Below, one piece after another: positions 32,247 to 45,071 of a stretch of 64,000 bases of DNA. Every line of letters starts with the position of its first letter. Within the stretch, counting starts at the first letter, position 1. The translations under genes were made by a program, and so were the position numbers. This DNA comes from Hippopus hippopus (Eukaryota > Mollusca > Bivalvia > Cardiida > Cardiidae), in contig OX328108.1 in assembly GCA_946811185.2 (NCBI GenBank), positions 4,301,501-4,365,500 on the forward strand, given 5' to 3'. The notes beneath the pieces are model-generated. The model did no database searches and was not told the DNA's origin. It was given only the letters and a program-made list of their open reading frames with translations.

Positions 32247-33095
32247 ATGAATGTGATTGTGGCAACAGATTCAAGAGGAAGAAATTTACATTCATACATA
32301 TTAAACCACAAATCCATGTCAAGCATTCACAACCTTAAAGTCTCCCATATATTTAAACCAGGGGCACAAGTTCATACAATCAAACATGAAATTGGACATA
32401 AGCTTCAACATATACAAACACAGACTCCACAAGCTCTCACATCAGTCACTGTTGTAGCCAGTATTTGTAATTTCACTCAAATAGTTAAAGTCTTTGACAA
32501 CCAAGGAAAAATAGTAGGTACACAGATTATTTACGTACACTCAAACACTAAATTAGAAAACATAACTGATCAGCTCAGAAACATGTCAACAAAATTCTAC
32601 ACAAAAACAACAACATTCAAAATCGCAGCCATACCACCAGCCAATCTTCAGAAATATACAATGAATCAGATAAGCAAAGGTAAACTTCCATTCCAAACAT
32701 ACACAGACACAGACCTCATGATCATGCAAGCACATTTGGAACAAGATATTACAACAGTCAACACAGAAATATCCAGAATCAACTCAAGTCATACTTTACG
32801 CAAAATTAGATGGGACCGAGATATCATTAAAACAGTTACAAAGCATCGGGGAAGACACAATGGAAATACAAAAAAAAAAAAAATAGCAAAATTTGTCTAT
32901 ACTCATCTCCCCGACGGTGTACATGCTGATGAATTTCTGTGTTCAAAATGGTTTGACATAGTTGTTCTTTCCACATTTTCTGACCAGAGATTTCATCAGT
33001 ATGTACATCCACAAGAAGAAGAAGAAGAAGAAGGAGAAGAAGAAGAAGACAATGATAAATCTTGGGATTACAAGAGAATAAAAATTAATCAGTAG
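32247..33095 (+). CDS. SGNH/GDSL-hydrolase-like protein of the Helitron
   Basis: 282 residues, intact. Block I Ser is in VIVATDSRGRNLHSYI at the N-terminus, an Asn in ASICNFTQ fits block III, and LPDGVHADEF supplies the Asp-x-x-His pair of block V, all in the expected order for an SGNH esterase. The C-terminus is a Glu-rich acidic run. ATG 32247 follows TTTTTCTAG with one base between, like a splice acceptor. It lies between repeats found 3' of the helicase and further downstream, so I assign it to the Helitron. SGNH domains also occur in some LINE ORF1 proteins, which is the main alternative. Confidence 0.6.
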   Translation: MNVIVATDSRGRNLHSYILNHKSMSSIHNLKVSHIFKPGAQVHTIKHEIGHKLQHIQTQTPQALTSVTVVASICNFTQIVKVFDNQGKIVGTQIIYVHSNTKLENITDQLRNMSTKFYTKTTTFKIAAIPPANLQKYTMNQISKGKLPFQTYTDTDLMIMQAHLEQDITTVNTEISRINSSHTLRKIRWDRDIIKTVTKHRGRHNGNTKKKKIAKFVYTHLPDGVHADEFLCSKWFDIVVLSTFSDQRFHQYVHPQEEEEEEGEEEEDNDKSWDYKRIKINQ

Positions 33096-33611
33096 CTACA
33101 TTAATTATTTCCATTACAGTTTCAATTAACAATTAATCATCTTTAATTACTTGATTCTTATTTTAATACTTGTTACAGCCTAACAGCTCCTAATACATTT
33201 TATATTAAAAATTTGGTAATTTCGATGTTTGTTGTCAGTCATTGTTCATTTTTTTCAGGTCTTTCAGAGTGATATGTCATTCTTGTTTACTTTTGCAACA
33301 GAAGGTTCCTTTAGTAAAACTTGTAATTTTTATGAAGTCCAAGTTATGCAGCATTTCATACTCTCAGATCATTAAAAGCTTCAATGTGTTCATTTTTAAC
33401 ATCTTCATCATTATTTGCACAATATAAGTATTTGTATACCACTAAGTGCCCCTCGTATCTATAAATGTTGCAACATTGGTCTTACAGTACATTGATTAAC
33501 TTTAAAATTATTCTATCATGCCGTACAGATCCAAACTTGGATTTTGTCACATGTTACCATAGACAAAACATTCATTCACTACTAATTACATGTACACTAT
33601 TGCCATCACAT

Positions 33612-33870
33612 AACATTTCATACAAGTGTGTGACATCATAGCTTCTAACCTTTCATTCTACAGACATCACATAATTACCCATTCATAAGGGTGGGTGACA
33701 TGATAGTCGCTAACCTTTCATGTTACAAACACTTTACATTACTACCACCACATAGCAGTTCACATGGGTGGGTGACATGATAGTCGCTAACTTTTCATGT
33801 TACAAACACATTACATTATTACCACCACATAGCAGCTCACATGGGTGGGTGACATGATAGTCGCTAACCT
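33612..33870. repeat. 77-bp tandem repeat with CGCTAACC core
   Basis: Three copies with core starts at 33689, 33766 and 33843, period 77 bp, each holding GGGTGGGTGACATGATAGTC. The core is related to the repeats at 29964 and 30390, tying both sides of the SGNH ORF to one element. Confidence 0.7.
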
Positions 33871-34779
33871 GTCATATAACATATACATGAGTAAGACTGA
33901 TATGATAAATTCCTGGTCCCTGGCAAAATTATGTTAGTGGCAACATCCAACAACTTGGATTACACAGCTTCATACATTGAAAATATGAATCCAGCGTTTG
34001 AGACAAAATATTATAAAGTGAGTGCCAAGTTCTTTGAATGATACTTGTACCATTCTATTGCCAGTTCTTGTTTATTATGTTACAATTTTCATCATATTTC
34101 TTCTGTTATAAGTTACATTTAGTCTTATTATTAAGTTGTTTGATAAAAATGCTTGTTTACAAAACTGTGATGATGGAAATCATATAGATCTATGCATACG
34201 GGTAACTGTTGAGTTTATAAAATCTGTTCAAGGAGTTTCGTTATGATATTGTATATCTTGCTCTGGTAAGTGGTATATCAACTTATCAATTATCAATTTA
34301 TGTGTAAAAGACACCAATATAACAACAGACAATTACACAAGTAGTAGTGTAGCTTCAGGCAGAATTTAAGTCGCAGCGCTACTCGCTCATAGGCCGTGCC
34401 TATTTACATATTAATTCGATCGGTAGATAATTAGTCATTTTTGACCAATCAGGTAATTGTGCGAAAGATTGTCATACGTGTGACGCTGTGCGACTAACCG
34501 GAAGACACTCAATTTTTAGTCATCCCTATTTAGATTTAGACTAAAACCCAGAACGAAGTCGGAATTTTATTTTTAAAAATCTAGAACGGTGTTACCGCAA
34601 AATGAGCTTCGCTCGTCGCGGACCTCGCCCGTAACTCGCTGTCGCTCGTTATTTTTTTTTTTTTTGTAAATATATGCAATGATCTATGCTAGCATAGTAT
34701 TAATCATAGTATTTTTACGTCATGCACGAGCCGGATTTTCGCGGAAAATATTGTCGTCAAGTAATCATGACTAAACTAG
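33871..34779. other. No gene seen
   Basis: AT-rich DNA with a CpG-containing patch near 34360-34660 (TCGCTC, GCGGACCTCGCCCG) and a T-run. The Helitron 3' end should lie in or near here but no terminal hairpin plus CTRR was convincing. Confidence 0.4.
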
Positions 34780-35097
34780 GTTTTTGATTGATGATTGATT
34801 GACTGCGTGGTGTTTACCGCCGTTTTCAACATTATTTCAGGTATATCACGGCGGCCAATTCGCCTATCCATGCTTTCCTGGAGTTTCTTTAACCAGTAAT
34901 GTGCACAATTTTCTTTCCAAGCTACTGGTTCCCACACAACCATCGTCGAAATAATTATCAGCGGTGAGAGAAGAATGAATCCTGTCGCAATGACTATCAT
35001 CAATCCTCGGTAAGAATTGGCCGAGCCGGGGATAGAACCAGCGACCCCCTGTTCCTGAGCCGTATATGCTACCGACTGCGCTACTGGGGCTCGGCAA
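34780..35097 (-). mobile_element. tRNA-headed SINE
   Basis: About 318 bp, read leftward. The head has an A box TAGCGCAGTCGGT and a B box GGTTCTATCCC (about 35019-35085). The body is followed by a conserved-looking tail GAAAACGGCGGTAAACACC and a short (ATCA)n end at 34780-34800. The tail style is like widespread invertebrate SINE families. No functional tRNA: the acceptor and anticodon stems do not pair when the boxes are placed. Confidence 0.75.
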
Positions 35098-38000
35098 CTA
35101 GTTTTTTGACTATTACAAAATACCATTTACAAAGAAAGTCGGATTTATGACCCGTGAAAAGGGGGCTTAATGCATCAAAAAAACTATCGCCCCAGGTCCA
35201 CCTGTGCAGTCCGCGCAAGCTGACTTGAATCAAAACTCTATGCTAAATCTATTGATCAATTTTCTGCATGTCAAAGGACCACTATGCATGCTTAGTGATT
35301 CAGTCAGTTATCGTACAAAATGAATTACATGGTTCGATAACTATGTGACGACTTGCTTGATATCATGCATCATGAAGATGCATTAAACCTTCTTTTACTG
35401 CAACATGGCTCAAATATATTTAGTCTATTCAAATGTTATAACGTAAGAAGCTTGTTGATAGACCTAAAAGTTTGGGGTTTTTTTTCTACCGTGAGCTGGA
35501 TATCTAGCTGAAATTTCTGTCCTAGAATTGATGATAGACCTAGTCATTGCGACAAAATTCATTCCTTTCTATATACTGATCACAGTTTCAACGATGGACG
35601 TGTAGGAAAGTAGATTGGATGAAAAAGAAAAGGTACAAATAATCTGAGTTTGGCGATCTAAGAATTTTCATTGTAAAGAAACTCAAGGAAAAACATGCCG
35701 CCATTGACAGATCCACAAGTGAAATAACGTTAATATCGAAGTGTTAAAGTGTTAAAAATCATGGGCGGAAAAAAAACATCATAATTTTCCAAAGATGGAG
35801 AGATCATGATGTAAATCAGGTCTGAGAATGATCAGATGTCGCTGCAGTAGCGCCCGCGTAGCAATGGAAACAATCCAGTCGACCTTAATCACCAACTAAA
35901 TTCTTCAAAATGCGGCTGTCACATGATTCTCTAGCAGTCAAAGCTATTGGTGGTATTGCAGAAAGACAGCAGTGTTCCATGGAATGATTAGATCTAGATA
36001 TATATAAAGTGAAGTTTTTTTTTTTTTTTTTCGTTCCCTTCTCCTTTTTACATGCAATGTAAAAATGTGACCGTGAATTTCTTCCTATCTGTCTTTCCTT
36101 TTTTTTCTCTCTCTCTCTCTTATAGATCTAAATCTACATGCAGTGAGGAACTGTCCCTGTAAAATGCTTTTTAAAAGTATGTGAACCAGTAACCACTCAG
36201 TTATTTTTTCTGATATAAATTAACGAAATTGCCGAGGAACTGTCTTAATTTTGTTAACGACGTACGGTAATTCGCCCTTCGAGTCGAACATGTTAGCGAT
36301 TTGTACCGCCGCTGCTTAAATCCAGAGCGGGGTACCATTGTGAATGAAAGCCGGATTACTCGGACCTTAACCTTAATAAGATTGCACGCAAAAAGATATG
36401 GTTACCGGCCGTACATTGTGCTAAAAATGTCAAAAACCTTCCTTTCCGATTTCGAACGTGAGACGAACGCGTTTGCCACTGATTCGAACACGTAATTTGA
36501 CACCGCCCAAGAGTCGAACGATACTCAATTGCATGTATCCTCATAAGGCAAAGCGGAGATGTTTTGAGGGACTGGAACATAATGGATAAGCAAACAATGT
36601 ATCCCATTAAAAACATCGTCTGTGCACGTGGGGGAAAATGATGAAAGCATAAAAATACAAACCTGATATTTGAGATCTCGATCTGGGAAGGTGGTGAAAG
36701 CTGTTCTAGGCTCTTTATAAAAGTTTGATCGATGTAGGCCTACGTGATTTTGGTAATACTCATAGATCTAATCTTTCCCTACAGGCCTAAAAAAAAATTA
36801 GTGGGCCTAGGTCTAGGTCTAGCAGACAACTTGAAAGACCGAACGTTTGGAAAAACAGGTTAAAATTCATGACTGTCTGTAACAGAAAGGGAATAAACTA
36901 TATGAGAAAAAAACATTAAATAGTTTCATCACTTTTGGACAAGAGTATTGATCGAGTGTCGTCATCTAAGCACTGTGACATATCATCTGCAATATTTATA
37001 TTTAGGGAAAGGGTTACAGGGGAAGATTAGGTGTCTGTGTCCAAGTTAAGCTTGTGAATGATCAGAGAAATTTCTATACATGAGAAATGTTTGTAAAGAT
37101 TTTGAGTCTTTATGTTTAACCCTTTACCACTCAACGCTGACTTTTTAACGACCCTGAGAAAGAAAGCTTTTGAAAACATTTAGAAAAGTAGAAAATGCTG
37201 GAAACCAGCATTTTCTCCTTTCCCACATTGTTTTGTATCATTCCCGAAAATAAATTTCAATTTTTGAGTCACATTTATATGGTTTTCTCTGCAAATGCTT
37301 TCAATTTGGACTGCTCTAAATTTTGTTATTTGTTAAAGAGTTAACTGTTTACCAAGCAACCCAATACGTGTTTTTAATGACATAGTAAAACTGGCTTTGG
37401 AAAAGAGGAGGAATCCTTGTTAACTAGCATTTTCTCCCCTAAGCAAAACCCTTTTTTTTCTCTGTTAGAGACAAGCATCATAAAGTTGGCAACGTATCTT
37501 ATTTTTCCAGAAAAGTGGACATGTCTAACACGTTTGTGGTCTGGTAATAAATAAGAATGCTGATTTGCTGCAAAAATTATTGTAAATAACATGTCTGTGT
37601 GAACTCGTCTCCGTGGACTTGGTTAATAGTTGTTATATTTAGGATTAAATGATCCGGGGAGATACCTCAATTACTTCATTTATTTACCTTTTCTAAAACC
37701 ATGCACTTGTCTCGTTACATATTTCTGCCATTTTAGATGTTAAAAAATGGCCGAACAACTTAAATATTCTGGTGAACTTCCGACTTTTTAGCCTTCAATT
37801 CTCTGTTTAAAAGACTTTGTCTCTTTCTATCAGCCTGCTCTTCCTCTTTCTTTTGTTTAATTAGTTTTGCCTGCACCTGCTCATGGCTGGCGTCGTCCGC
37901 TGTAACAACAACAAAAAAAGAAACTTGGTTTTTTGTTGCTATTTCCCCTTTTAATTCGTTGAGTTGTAAAACTCAGTAAATGATTTTGCTTTGGTTGTAT

Positions 38001-39569
38001 TGAAGCAAGTGTTTATTGAGGAAACGCCAATTTTTTTATAAGTTATCCACGTATGGTACATAGAATCATTTAGAGTAATGCCCCTTTTAAATGCAGATTC
38101 ATATTTTTTATTTTTTTTATCATCTGTGATAGCAGATTCAACCACAGATAGTGCCATTTCCGGAGTGCATTCTGTCACCGCCGTGAAGGATGTACTCGGT
38201 AACTGAACTATCTGAGGTTCCGTATCCACTGATATTGTTGTCTCATCGAACATGGATGCAGAATCCCTTGAGAGGTCCAATGATTCTCCGTCAGTGAAAC
38301 TCGTAGCAGCGGGTTTCACCGACAGAACCGTCGTCTGTAACAGTCAAGAAGAGGTCTAGAATTCTAGTGAAATCAACATTCTGTATGTCGTGACACAACT
38401 AACGTTACCTCGCTCCCGGATTCTGTAGCAGATTGTGATTTCAGGACATGTGAAAGATTTAGAACCTGTGCATGTGGAAGCAATGCATTCGTCTGCATAC
38501 AGATCAGACGGCGCAAAAGCAATAAAGCCTGAAGAGACGTTCTCAACAGACTTGGTTTTTTCCCATGCGGATTTCAGTATCCTGAAGAAATGAGAATGAC
38601 CAACTGTCACTCCTGTCTTGGCTGTGAATGTATAATTTCATTCGACCAACTCGTTTTCAAAACTTTAGCCTACGGCTTTGAAGTGTATCGTCTATGGGCA
38701 CCCCACAAAAACCAAGACATGAAGAAATTGCGACCAGATGTATATTACCAATACATTGCAAATTATTCTAAGCTTGGATGCCAATGGTAGATCTAATTTT
38801 ATATGGCGGCAAACGTTTGTGAATAAACAATCATTAAGTTTTTTTTAGAACAAGATTTATATCTAGTTAAGTGATGTTTTGCAATTGTGAAATACATCTA
38901 CCTAAACTATAGAATTGTCTTGCATAGCATTGGTCTGCCTATGTAGCTATTTACAATAAACCACTGATTCTTCTTCTTCATATCGCTCGTGAAATATTAA
39001 AGATTTTCAGCCTGTTAGCCTGGTCACAAGATATAAAATTATAAAATGCGTCTTATGAAAAAAAAGAAACATTTCGAAAAGGAAAGGCGCAAAACATCAA
39101 TTATGATTCTAGTACAAATTTGCCTTTAAGTCGAACACTGTTCACCTCATGGGCGAAGTGTTCGACTTTATGGCAAAACACCCAAGTGACTAAGATATAG
39201 TCTTTCAACTGCATTTTTTGTTGTTTAAAACATGTTAAAATATCAGTATTTTGGTTGATCTAAAGCATGTTTTTACACACAATGTCTTCTTTGTATTAAA
39301 AGGTGTGTGCTAGACTAATCTTTATTCCTTTTCGCTCTTTGCGATTTAAAAATATAAAAAAAAGTCGCACGCTCTGCATGAACTCACCGTAGATGTTATA
39401 AGCGTCACGGTGACAAAGAGGATGAAACTACCGACATAAACCGCACGTAGTTTGAATTAGCGGAAACGTTGTAGATTCTAAAAATAGCAGACATCAGCGT
39501 ATATTACGGCTTGTAAACGCGGAAATACGGGTCAAAATCGTTCGACTCTGGGGCGAAATCGACTCAAGG
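35098..39569. other. Non-coding stretch, no supported gene
   Basis: No ORF with recognisable protein character. It has a T-run at about 36016-36031, a CT-run near 36110, and scattered similar pieces such as GGCGAACTACC/TTCGCCCTTCGAGTCGAAC at 36270 and 39100-39570, which look like fragments of one old repeat. Confidence 0.4.
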
Positions 39570-39765
39570 GCGAACTACCCTATATGACAAATGTTCGAGC
39601 GCATCCTACTGCGCATGTATTTTTGTCGTGGATATTGAATCAAAAGTACACCTATTTATTTTTTGCACATAATGGAAATACTACTGGTGCACAGAAACAA
39701 GTAGCGCTTTCTTCGGGTAGTATTAGTGAAGAGAAAAATAATGGATCTTTGAACTGTCACCGTTT

Positions 39766-41414
39766 AAGGGTTGAGTGCAGATTTTTGTGTTTTCATCGAG
39801 GTACAAAATGCAATTGCCTTATTACATGGCAATAACACCCGAAGGCGTTATGTTAAGCCATGTAATAAGGCAATTGCATTTTATATCTCGATGAAAACAC
39901 AAAAATCTGCACTCAACCCTTATAATTGCACTCGCTGTTCACTTGAATTAATTTTTGAAAATGATAAAGAGAAAAAATCACGGACAAATATGACAGTAAA
40001 CAAGACTTTATTTCTTTGGCGGATACTTGGTAGCATGGGCATGAATAAATACACAATCTACAGGCCCTATTTAGCTTTTATTTTTAAGTCAAAGACGGCC
40101 ATTTTGTTGAATTTGAAATCAATACTTTTGATGATTTATCAAACAAAATAAAAATTTCTGTTTCTGTCTATGAAAAATCCAACCAAGTATCTAAACTCGA
40201 TGCTGAACGGACGATATGTTCATTGGAGTGACATTTTTATAGATATTTTGTAAAGAACAAGTGTACATACCGTCGGCAGATCTGCCAGGGCCCCGTTTTA
40301 CTAAGGTAGTTACGAACAAAATTTGCGTAAGTTTTACGAGATAACTATAATGAACCTATTAGAAAACTATTGCGATAAATCAAAGTTTCCTGAAAATTTT
40401 ATCTAGATAAAATGAAAAGATAATATTTCCAGGAACTTTGATTTATCGCAATAGTATTCTAAAATAATCATGATAGTTATCTCGTATCTCGTGGCAGAAA
40501 TATGCCACCATACTATAGTTACGTAAAACTTGCGCAAAATCTGTCCGTTAACTACCATAGTAAAACGGGGCCCTGTTCTCGACGGGTATCTAACTGTGGC
40601 CGATATAAGACTATCTTAGTTTTCTTACAAGCTATGAATCGATTGACGCCAACGTTTTGTGAACCACCCGTGTATAAGAATGTAAAAAACGGTGTCACAG
40701 CTGTTAATTCCTCAATTTTTTTTGGTTTCCCAGTTCTAAAAAAGTTTTAACTATCAGCCCTATCACGCCAACATTTTCAAAATTCTTGACACACTGCATT
40801 CACTTCTTCCGATCCTTTCTCCAACATTAGCTTTCACTAATTTTTTTATCAAATCCACGATGAGTCTTTTCTTATCAATAGTCATCCTCGCGATAAACAC
40901 CTCGCGATAAACAAACTCAGAACAACTCCGTCATGAAACAAGAAATCAATTTCATCTAAGCAAGAGCAAATTTTCTGTTTACACAGTGCACTAAATTCTC
41001 AGTGACCTTGGCTCATAGAAATCGATGAATGATGTAACTGATGACGTTGACCATTCAATACTTGATTCACTTTTGGCATGTTTTTTTTTTATATGAGTTA
41101 AGGGTGCAAATAAAGATTAATATTCATCAAATGATATGTCTAGGTTTATTCGGAAGAATTCTTTTTCAAGTTTTTTAAGCAAAAGAAATCAATCTTTCAG
41201 TACTTTACTGATCCAGCGATGGAACTCTAAAAATAGCAGTAAAGAGCTTGCATGAAATCCAAGATAATACACAACAACTTGGAAAAACCGAAAGTAGTCC
41301 CATTGCGCTCATTGAAAAATGGTATGACGGTTTGTTCTTTTTTTTTTTTTTGTCACATGACCCGATTTCGACCAATCAAAAAACGATTTAACATAATTAG
41401 TGCAATTATAAAAT
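39766..41414. mobile_element. Insertion inside copy 1 with foldback elements
   Basis: Absent from copy 2. Contains a foldback with arms of about 65 bp (39770-39835 and 39857-39921, centred on TAACACCCGAAGGCGTTA) and, separately, the MITE at 40286-40575. Limits are inferred from where the match with copy 2 stops and resumes. Confidence 0.5.
40286..40575. mobile_element. Foldback MITE, 290 bp
   Basis: Ends are CAGGGCCCCGTTTTACTA and its inverse, and most of the two halves pair with each other (for example ATTGCGATAAATCAAAGTT in inverse at the centre). No coding. Target duplication not obvious. Confidence 0.65.
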
Positions 41415-42144
41415 AATTAAAATACTGCTGACACGCCGTTACACACAAAACAAGAAAACAAAGGCAGGAAATTTAAAGCTGTTGAAGTATAACTGTTTCC
41501 ACTTTGAAAATTATTGTTGGAAAAGGAGAAATCGCTCCTATTGAGTAATTTTTCCTTTTCCCACTATGTCTGCTGAGCTTTCATCCTATTTTTTTTCCTT
41601 GAAAAAATTGACTTCCACAGTGACCTTCAACCTTGATTTCTGACGAAATAAGCACCGATAGGTGCCATTGTTAATTTTTCTTATTGTTTAGAATTATAAA
41701 TACCATAAGTATGGAAATTTTAAGAAAATTCTGTCCGTTAGAAAGTATGTATTTATCTAAAATTAACCCTTAATTCGGTCAAATTATCTCCCTTTTTGAC
41801 TCAATGGTCTATGTATAACATACATATTTGTACTATTACCATGCTGAAATACAGGTTTTTATACATTTTTTTGTACAAAAATATATGAATTTTCATTATG
41901 ATGATGTATATTTGTATATTTTTTCTGTTATTTTCCTGTTGAACTGACTATTAAAAGACGCTTTAAATCCAATATCAGCTGAATTTTGGAGCTATATATA
42001 CCTTTTTCAAAGGCAAATTTCTCAGAAACGAGCGCGGTGACCACATTTTTTTTTCTGTTATTTCCGAGAAACATGATGAGCTTTGTATGTGCAAAGTTTC
42101 AAAAAAATCTGTCCGTTAGAAAAATTTGTCATATACGTCGTTAA

Positions 42145-43269
42145 GGGAATCCGGGACCGTTCGCCCTTTTTTCACATACATCCGCGAAAGTTGCTTTCTA
42201 CTTTTAACAACGGTCAAAATCAGTTTTGCAAAGCCGGAATTCCAACTCGAAACCCCTTGATGTCAAAATCTAGAATCTAGGTCGTCATTCGAATTAAGAT
42301 ATTTGTTCCAGAAATCATTCATGTCGCTCGTATTGAGGCTTTGCCTTTTTCATATTATTCTCCAAAACATGTTTGACAAAGGACCTTTATAACTTTATGT
42401 AGAAATGATAATTGTTTCGAATCAAGGATGCCCTATAAATTTTTATGATCCCCGTAGAGCGAGCATATAGTCGCCGCTTCGTCTGTCTGTCCATCCGTCC
42501 GTCTGTCTGTTTGTCCGTCCGAAGCCATTTCTCCACAAACCCTGGACCAAATTAGACGAAACTTCATATATGAAGTCTTTAGGATATTGCACCGATATAC
42601 TTTTCCCGGTTTTCCAATTTGAAGCTGTGTCATGGAAAAAGGGGGTTTATTGTAAATTTCTCTTGTGACCAACCATTTACAGACAGCCTTCACTTTCTTG
42701 AAAAGACACCTGTTCGGGGAGCATAATCCGTCTACGACGGCTCTTGTTGAAAGCAGCTGCTGCAAAGGGTTGGCAACTCGTGCATTGTGCTTTTATTTCA
42801 TACGTTGTAGTTCATTACCATTAACTGCTCTCTGTGTGTGTTTGTGTGTGTGTTCGTTTTTAGCTCTACTGGCCAGAGGCCAGTGAGCCTATGTCATTGC
42901 TGGGTGTCCGTCATGTACGTCCATCCATGCGTTCATCTTTGTGTGCCATGACTATTTTTCAAACATCTACTAATAAAACGCCTCTCCAGTTTTGATGAAA
43001 CTTCAGAAATTATCCTGCTATGGCCTTCTTTAGAATTCTTTGACCCACTGGCCGAAGGCCAGCGGGCTTATGTCATGGCCTGGTGTCCGTCCGTGCATGC
43101 GTTAACTTTTATTTCAAACATCTTCTCTGAAACTGCCCATCCAATTTTCTTAAAAATTTACAGATATGATTCTGCCATGGTCCTCTTCAGAATTTCTTGA
43201 AAGAATTTGATTCCTCCAAGAACTCTGGTTGCCATTGCAACCAAACTTTAAAATATTGGAAATCTTTGA
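42145..43269. repeat. Simple repeats and diverged mollusc-type repeat
   Basis: GTCT/GTCC-rich simple repeat at 42478-42522, GT repeat at about 42834-42852, and two copies of a CTGGCC-AGGCCAG short palindrome (42869 and 43050) followed by similar text. No gene. Confidence 0.5.
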
Positions 43270-44137
43270 AAATCTTCTTGTCTGAAACCATAAGGCCTAG
43301 GGCTACCAAAATTGGCATGTAGCTTTATCTAGTAGACCTCTATCAAGTGGCTTCAAATTATAGCCCTGGGGTCATAATTGGCCCCGCCCTGCAGGTCACA
43401 AGTTTCACCTGGGCTTATAAAGCGAAAACTTAAGAAATCTTCATTTACCTAGCCATAAGGCCTAGGGTTACCAAATTTTGCTTGTGGCTCTATCTTGTTG
43501 GCCTCTACTGAGAGTGCCCAAATTATAGCCCTGGGGTCAAATTTGACCCAGCCCCGGGGGTCACAAGTTTTACATGGGCTTATATAGAGAAAACTTTAGA
43601 AATCTCCCTGTACCAAGCCATAAGGCCTAGGGTTACCAAATTTTGCATGTGGCTTTATATAGTGGGCCTCTACCAAGAGTGCAAAATAATAGCCCTTGGG
43701 TCAAATTTTTCCCCGCTTTGGGACTGGGGTCACAGATTTTACATGGGCTTATATAGAGAAAATTTTAGAAATCTCCCTGTACTTAGTCATAAAGCCTAGG
43801 GCTACCAAATTTTGCATGTAGCTTCATCAAGTGGGCCTTTACCAAGAGTGCCCAAATTATAGCCCTAGGTTTGAATTCGATCCCACCCTAGGGGTCAGAA
43901 GTTTAACATAGGCCTATATAGTGAAAACTTTAGAAATCTTCTTGTTACTAACCATAAGAACTAGGGCTACCAATTTTAGTCCTGTCTCAGGGGTCTCATG
44001 TTTAAAACCAGTTGGCCAAGTTTTGTCATGTAGGGTTTTTATTTATTAGCCAATGGAGCGATACAGGGCCATCATGGCTCTCTTGTTTTAAAAGAATTTG
44101 ATTTCAGTAAATACTCTGGTTACCATGACAACAAACC
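43270..44137. repeat. About 165-bp tandem array
   Basis: Five diverged units, with the mark AGGCCTAGGG-CTACCAAA starting near 43293, 43458, 43623, 43792 and 43958. Two further units follow the insertion at 45072-45420. Not coding. Confidence 0.75.
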
Positions 44138-44141
44138 TTAA

Positions 44142-45067
44142 CAACTCATATGATAAATTTTTCAAACAGACAGATTTTTTTAAAACTTTGCACATACAAA
44201 GCTAATCATGTCTCTAGGAGATTACAGTAAAAAAAGAAGTGGGTCGCCTTGCTTGTTTCTGAGAAATCTGCCTTTATAAAAGAATTATACAGTTCCAAAA
44301 TTCAGCTTCTATTGGATTTGAAGCCCCTTTCTTTAATGGTCAGTTAAACAGGAAAATTACAGGAAAAATATACATCATTTTAATGAAAATTCATATATTT
44401 TTGCACCAAAAATATATAAAAGCCTTGTTTTGGGCATGGTAAATGTACAAACATGCATGTTATGTATAGACCATTGAGTTAAAAAGGGAGATAATTTGAT
44501 CAAATTAAGGATTAAACTTGAAAAAATACATTCTTTCTAACAAACAGATTTTTTCTTTAACTTTCCACACTTATAGTATTTATAATTCTAAACGATGAGA
44601 AAAAATAAAAACGGCACCTATCCGTTCTTATTTCGTCAGAAAACAAGATTGAAGGTTACTGTGGAAGTAATTTTTTCAAGTGAAAAAATAGGATGAAAGC
44701 TCAGCAGACATGGTGGGAAAAGGAGAATTGCCCAGTAGAAGCGATTTCTCCTTTTCCAACAATAATTTTCAAAGTGGAAACAGCTATACTTCAACACTTT
44801 TTAAATTTCCTGCCTTTGTTTCCTTCTTTGTTGTATATAGCCGTGTCAGCAGCATTTTAAATATTTCACGGTGACAGTACAAAGATCCTTTTCTTTTTTT
44901 TCTCTCTTCACTAATACTACTCGAAAAAAGTGCTACTTGTTTCAGTGCACCAATAGTATTACCACTGTGTGCAAAAAATACATACATTTAGGTGCACTTT
45001 TGATTCAATATCCACGACAAAAATACATGCGCAGTAGGATGCGCCCGAACATTTGTCATATACGTCG
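44142..45067 (-). mobile_element. TTAA-flanked element, copy 2 (intact)
   Basis: 926 bp, inverse of copy 1. Flanked by TTAA at 44138-44141 and 45068-45071. Ends: CAACTCATATGATAAATTT and ATTTGTCATATACGTCG. The empty-site sequence is seen in the surrounding array near 43245-43260 (ACTTTAAAATATTGG), so the insertion point is TTAA. Non-autonomous, piggyBac-like by target site only. Confidence 0.72.
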
Positions 45068-45071
45068 TTAA

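Larger units (their letters stand above)
4188..33870 (+). mobile_element. Helentron-type Helitron (split by Polinton 1)
   Basis: Rolling-circle DNA transposon. Coding order on the plus strand is OTU protease, cysteine-rich N-terminal domain, HUH Rep, then PIF1-like helicase. The OTU module points to the Helentron/HLE2 branch rather than plant-type Helitrons. Coordinates cover the recognised content, including the SGNH-like ORF and the 77-bp repeats that share a core with repeats just 3' of the helicase. True termini were not identified. The Polinton at 8536-28381 is a later insertion. Multiple frameshifts and a stop show it is inactive. Confidence 0.75.
39570..42140 (+). mobile_element. TTAA-flanked element, copy 1 (interrupted)
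   Basis: Two arms, about 39570-39765 and 41415-42140, together match the inverse of copy 2 at 44142-45067. The right end is ATTTGTCATATACGTCG followed by TTAA (42141-42144); the left end TATATGACAAATG has a diverged outer edge. The middle 39766-41414 is a later insertion. No coding capacity. TTAA flanks suggest a piggyBac-type non-autonomous element. Confidence 0.6.

Noticed and set aside
35019..35095. tRNA gene on the minus strand
   Set aside because: A and B boxes are present but the acceptor and anticodon stems do not pair when the boxes are aligned, and the sequence continues into a SINE body and tail.
34776..35126. 116-residue minus-strand open frame
   Set aside because: Entirely within the SINE; the peptide comes from the tRNA-like head and body.
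37951..38610. Two minus-strand frames with possible splice sites (donor near 38405, acceptor near 38332) that could be exons of a host gene
   Set aside because: The peptides show no recognisable domain, the overlapping plus strand is also open, and I cannot support either without transcripts or homology.
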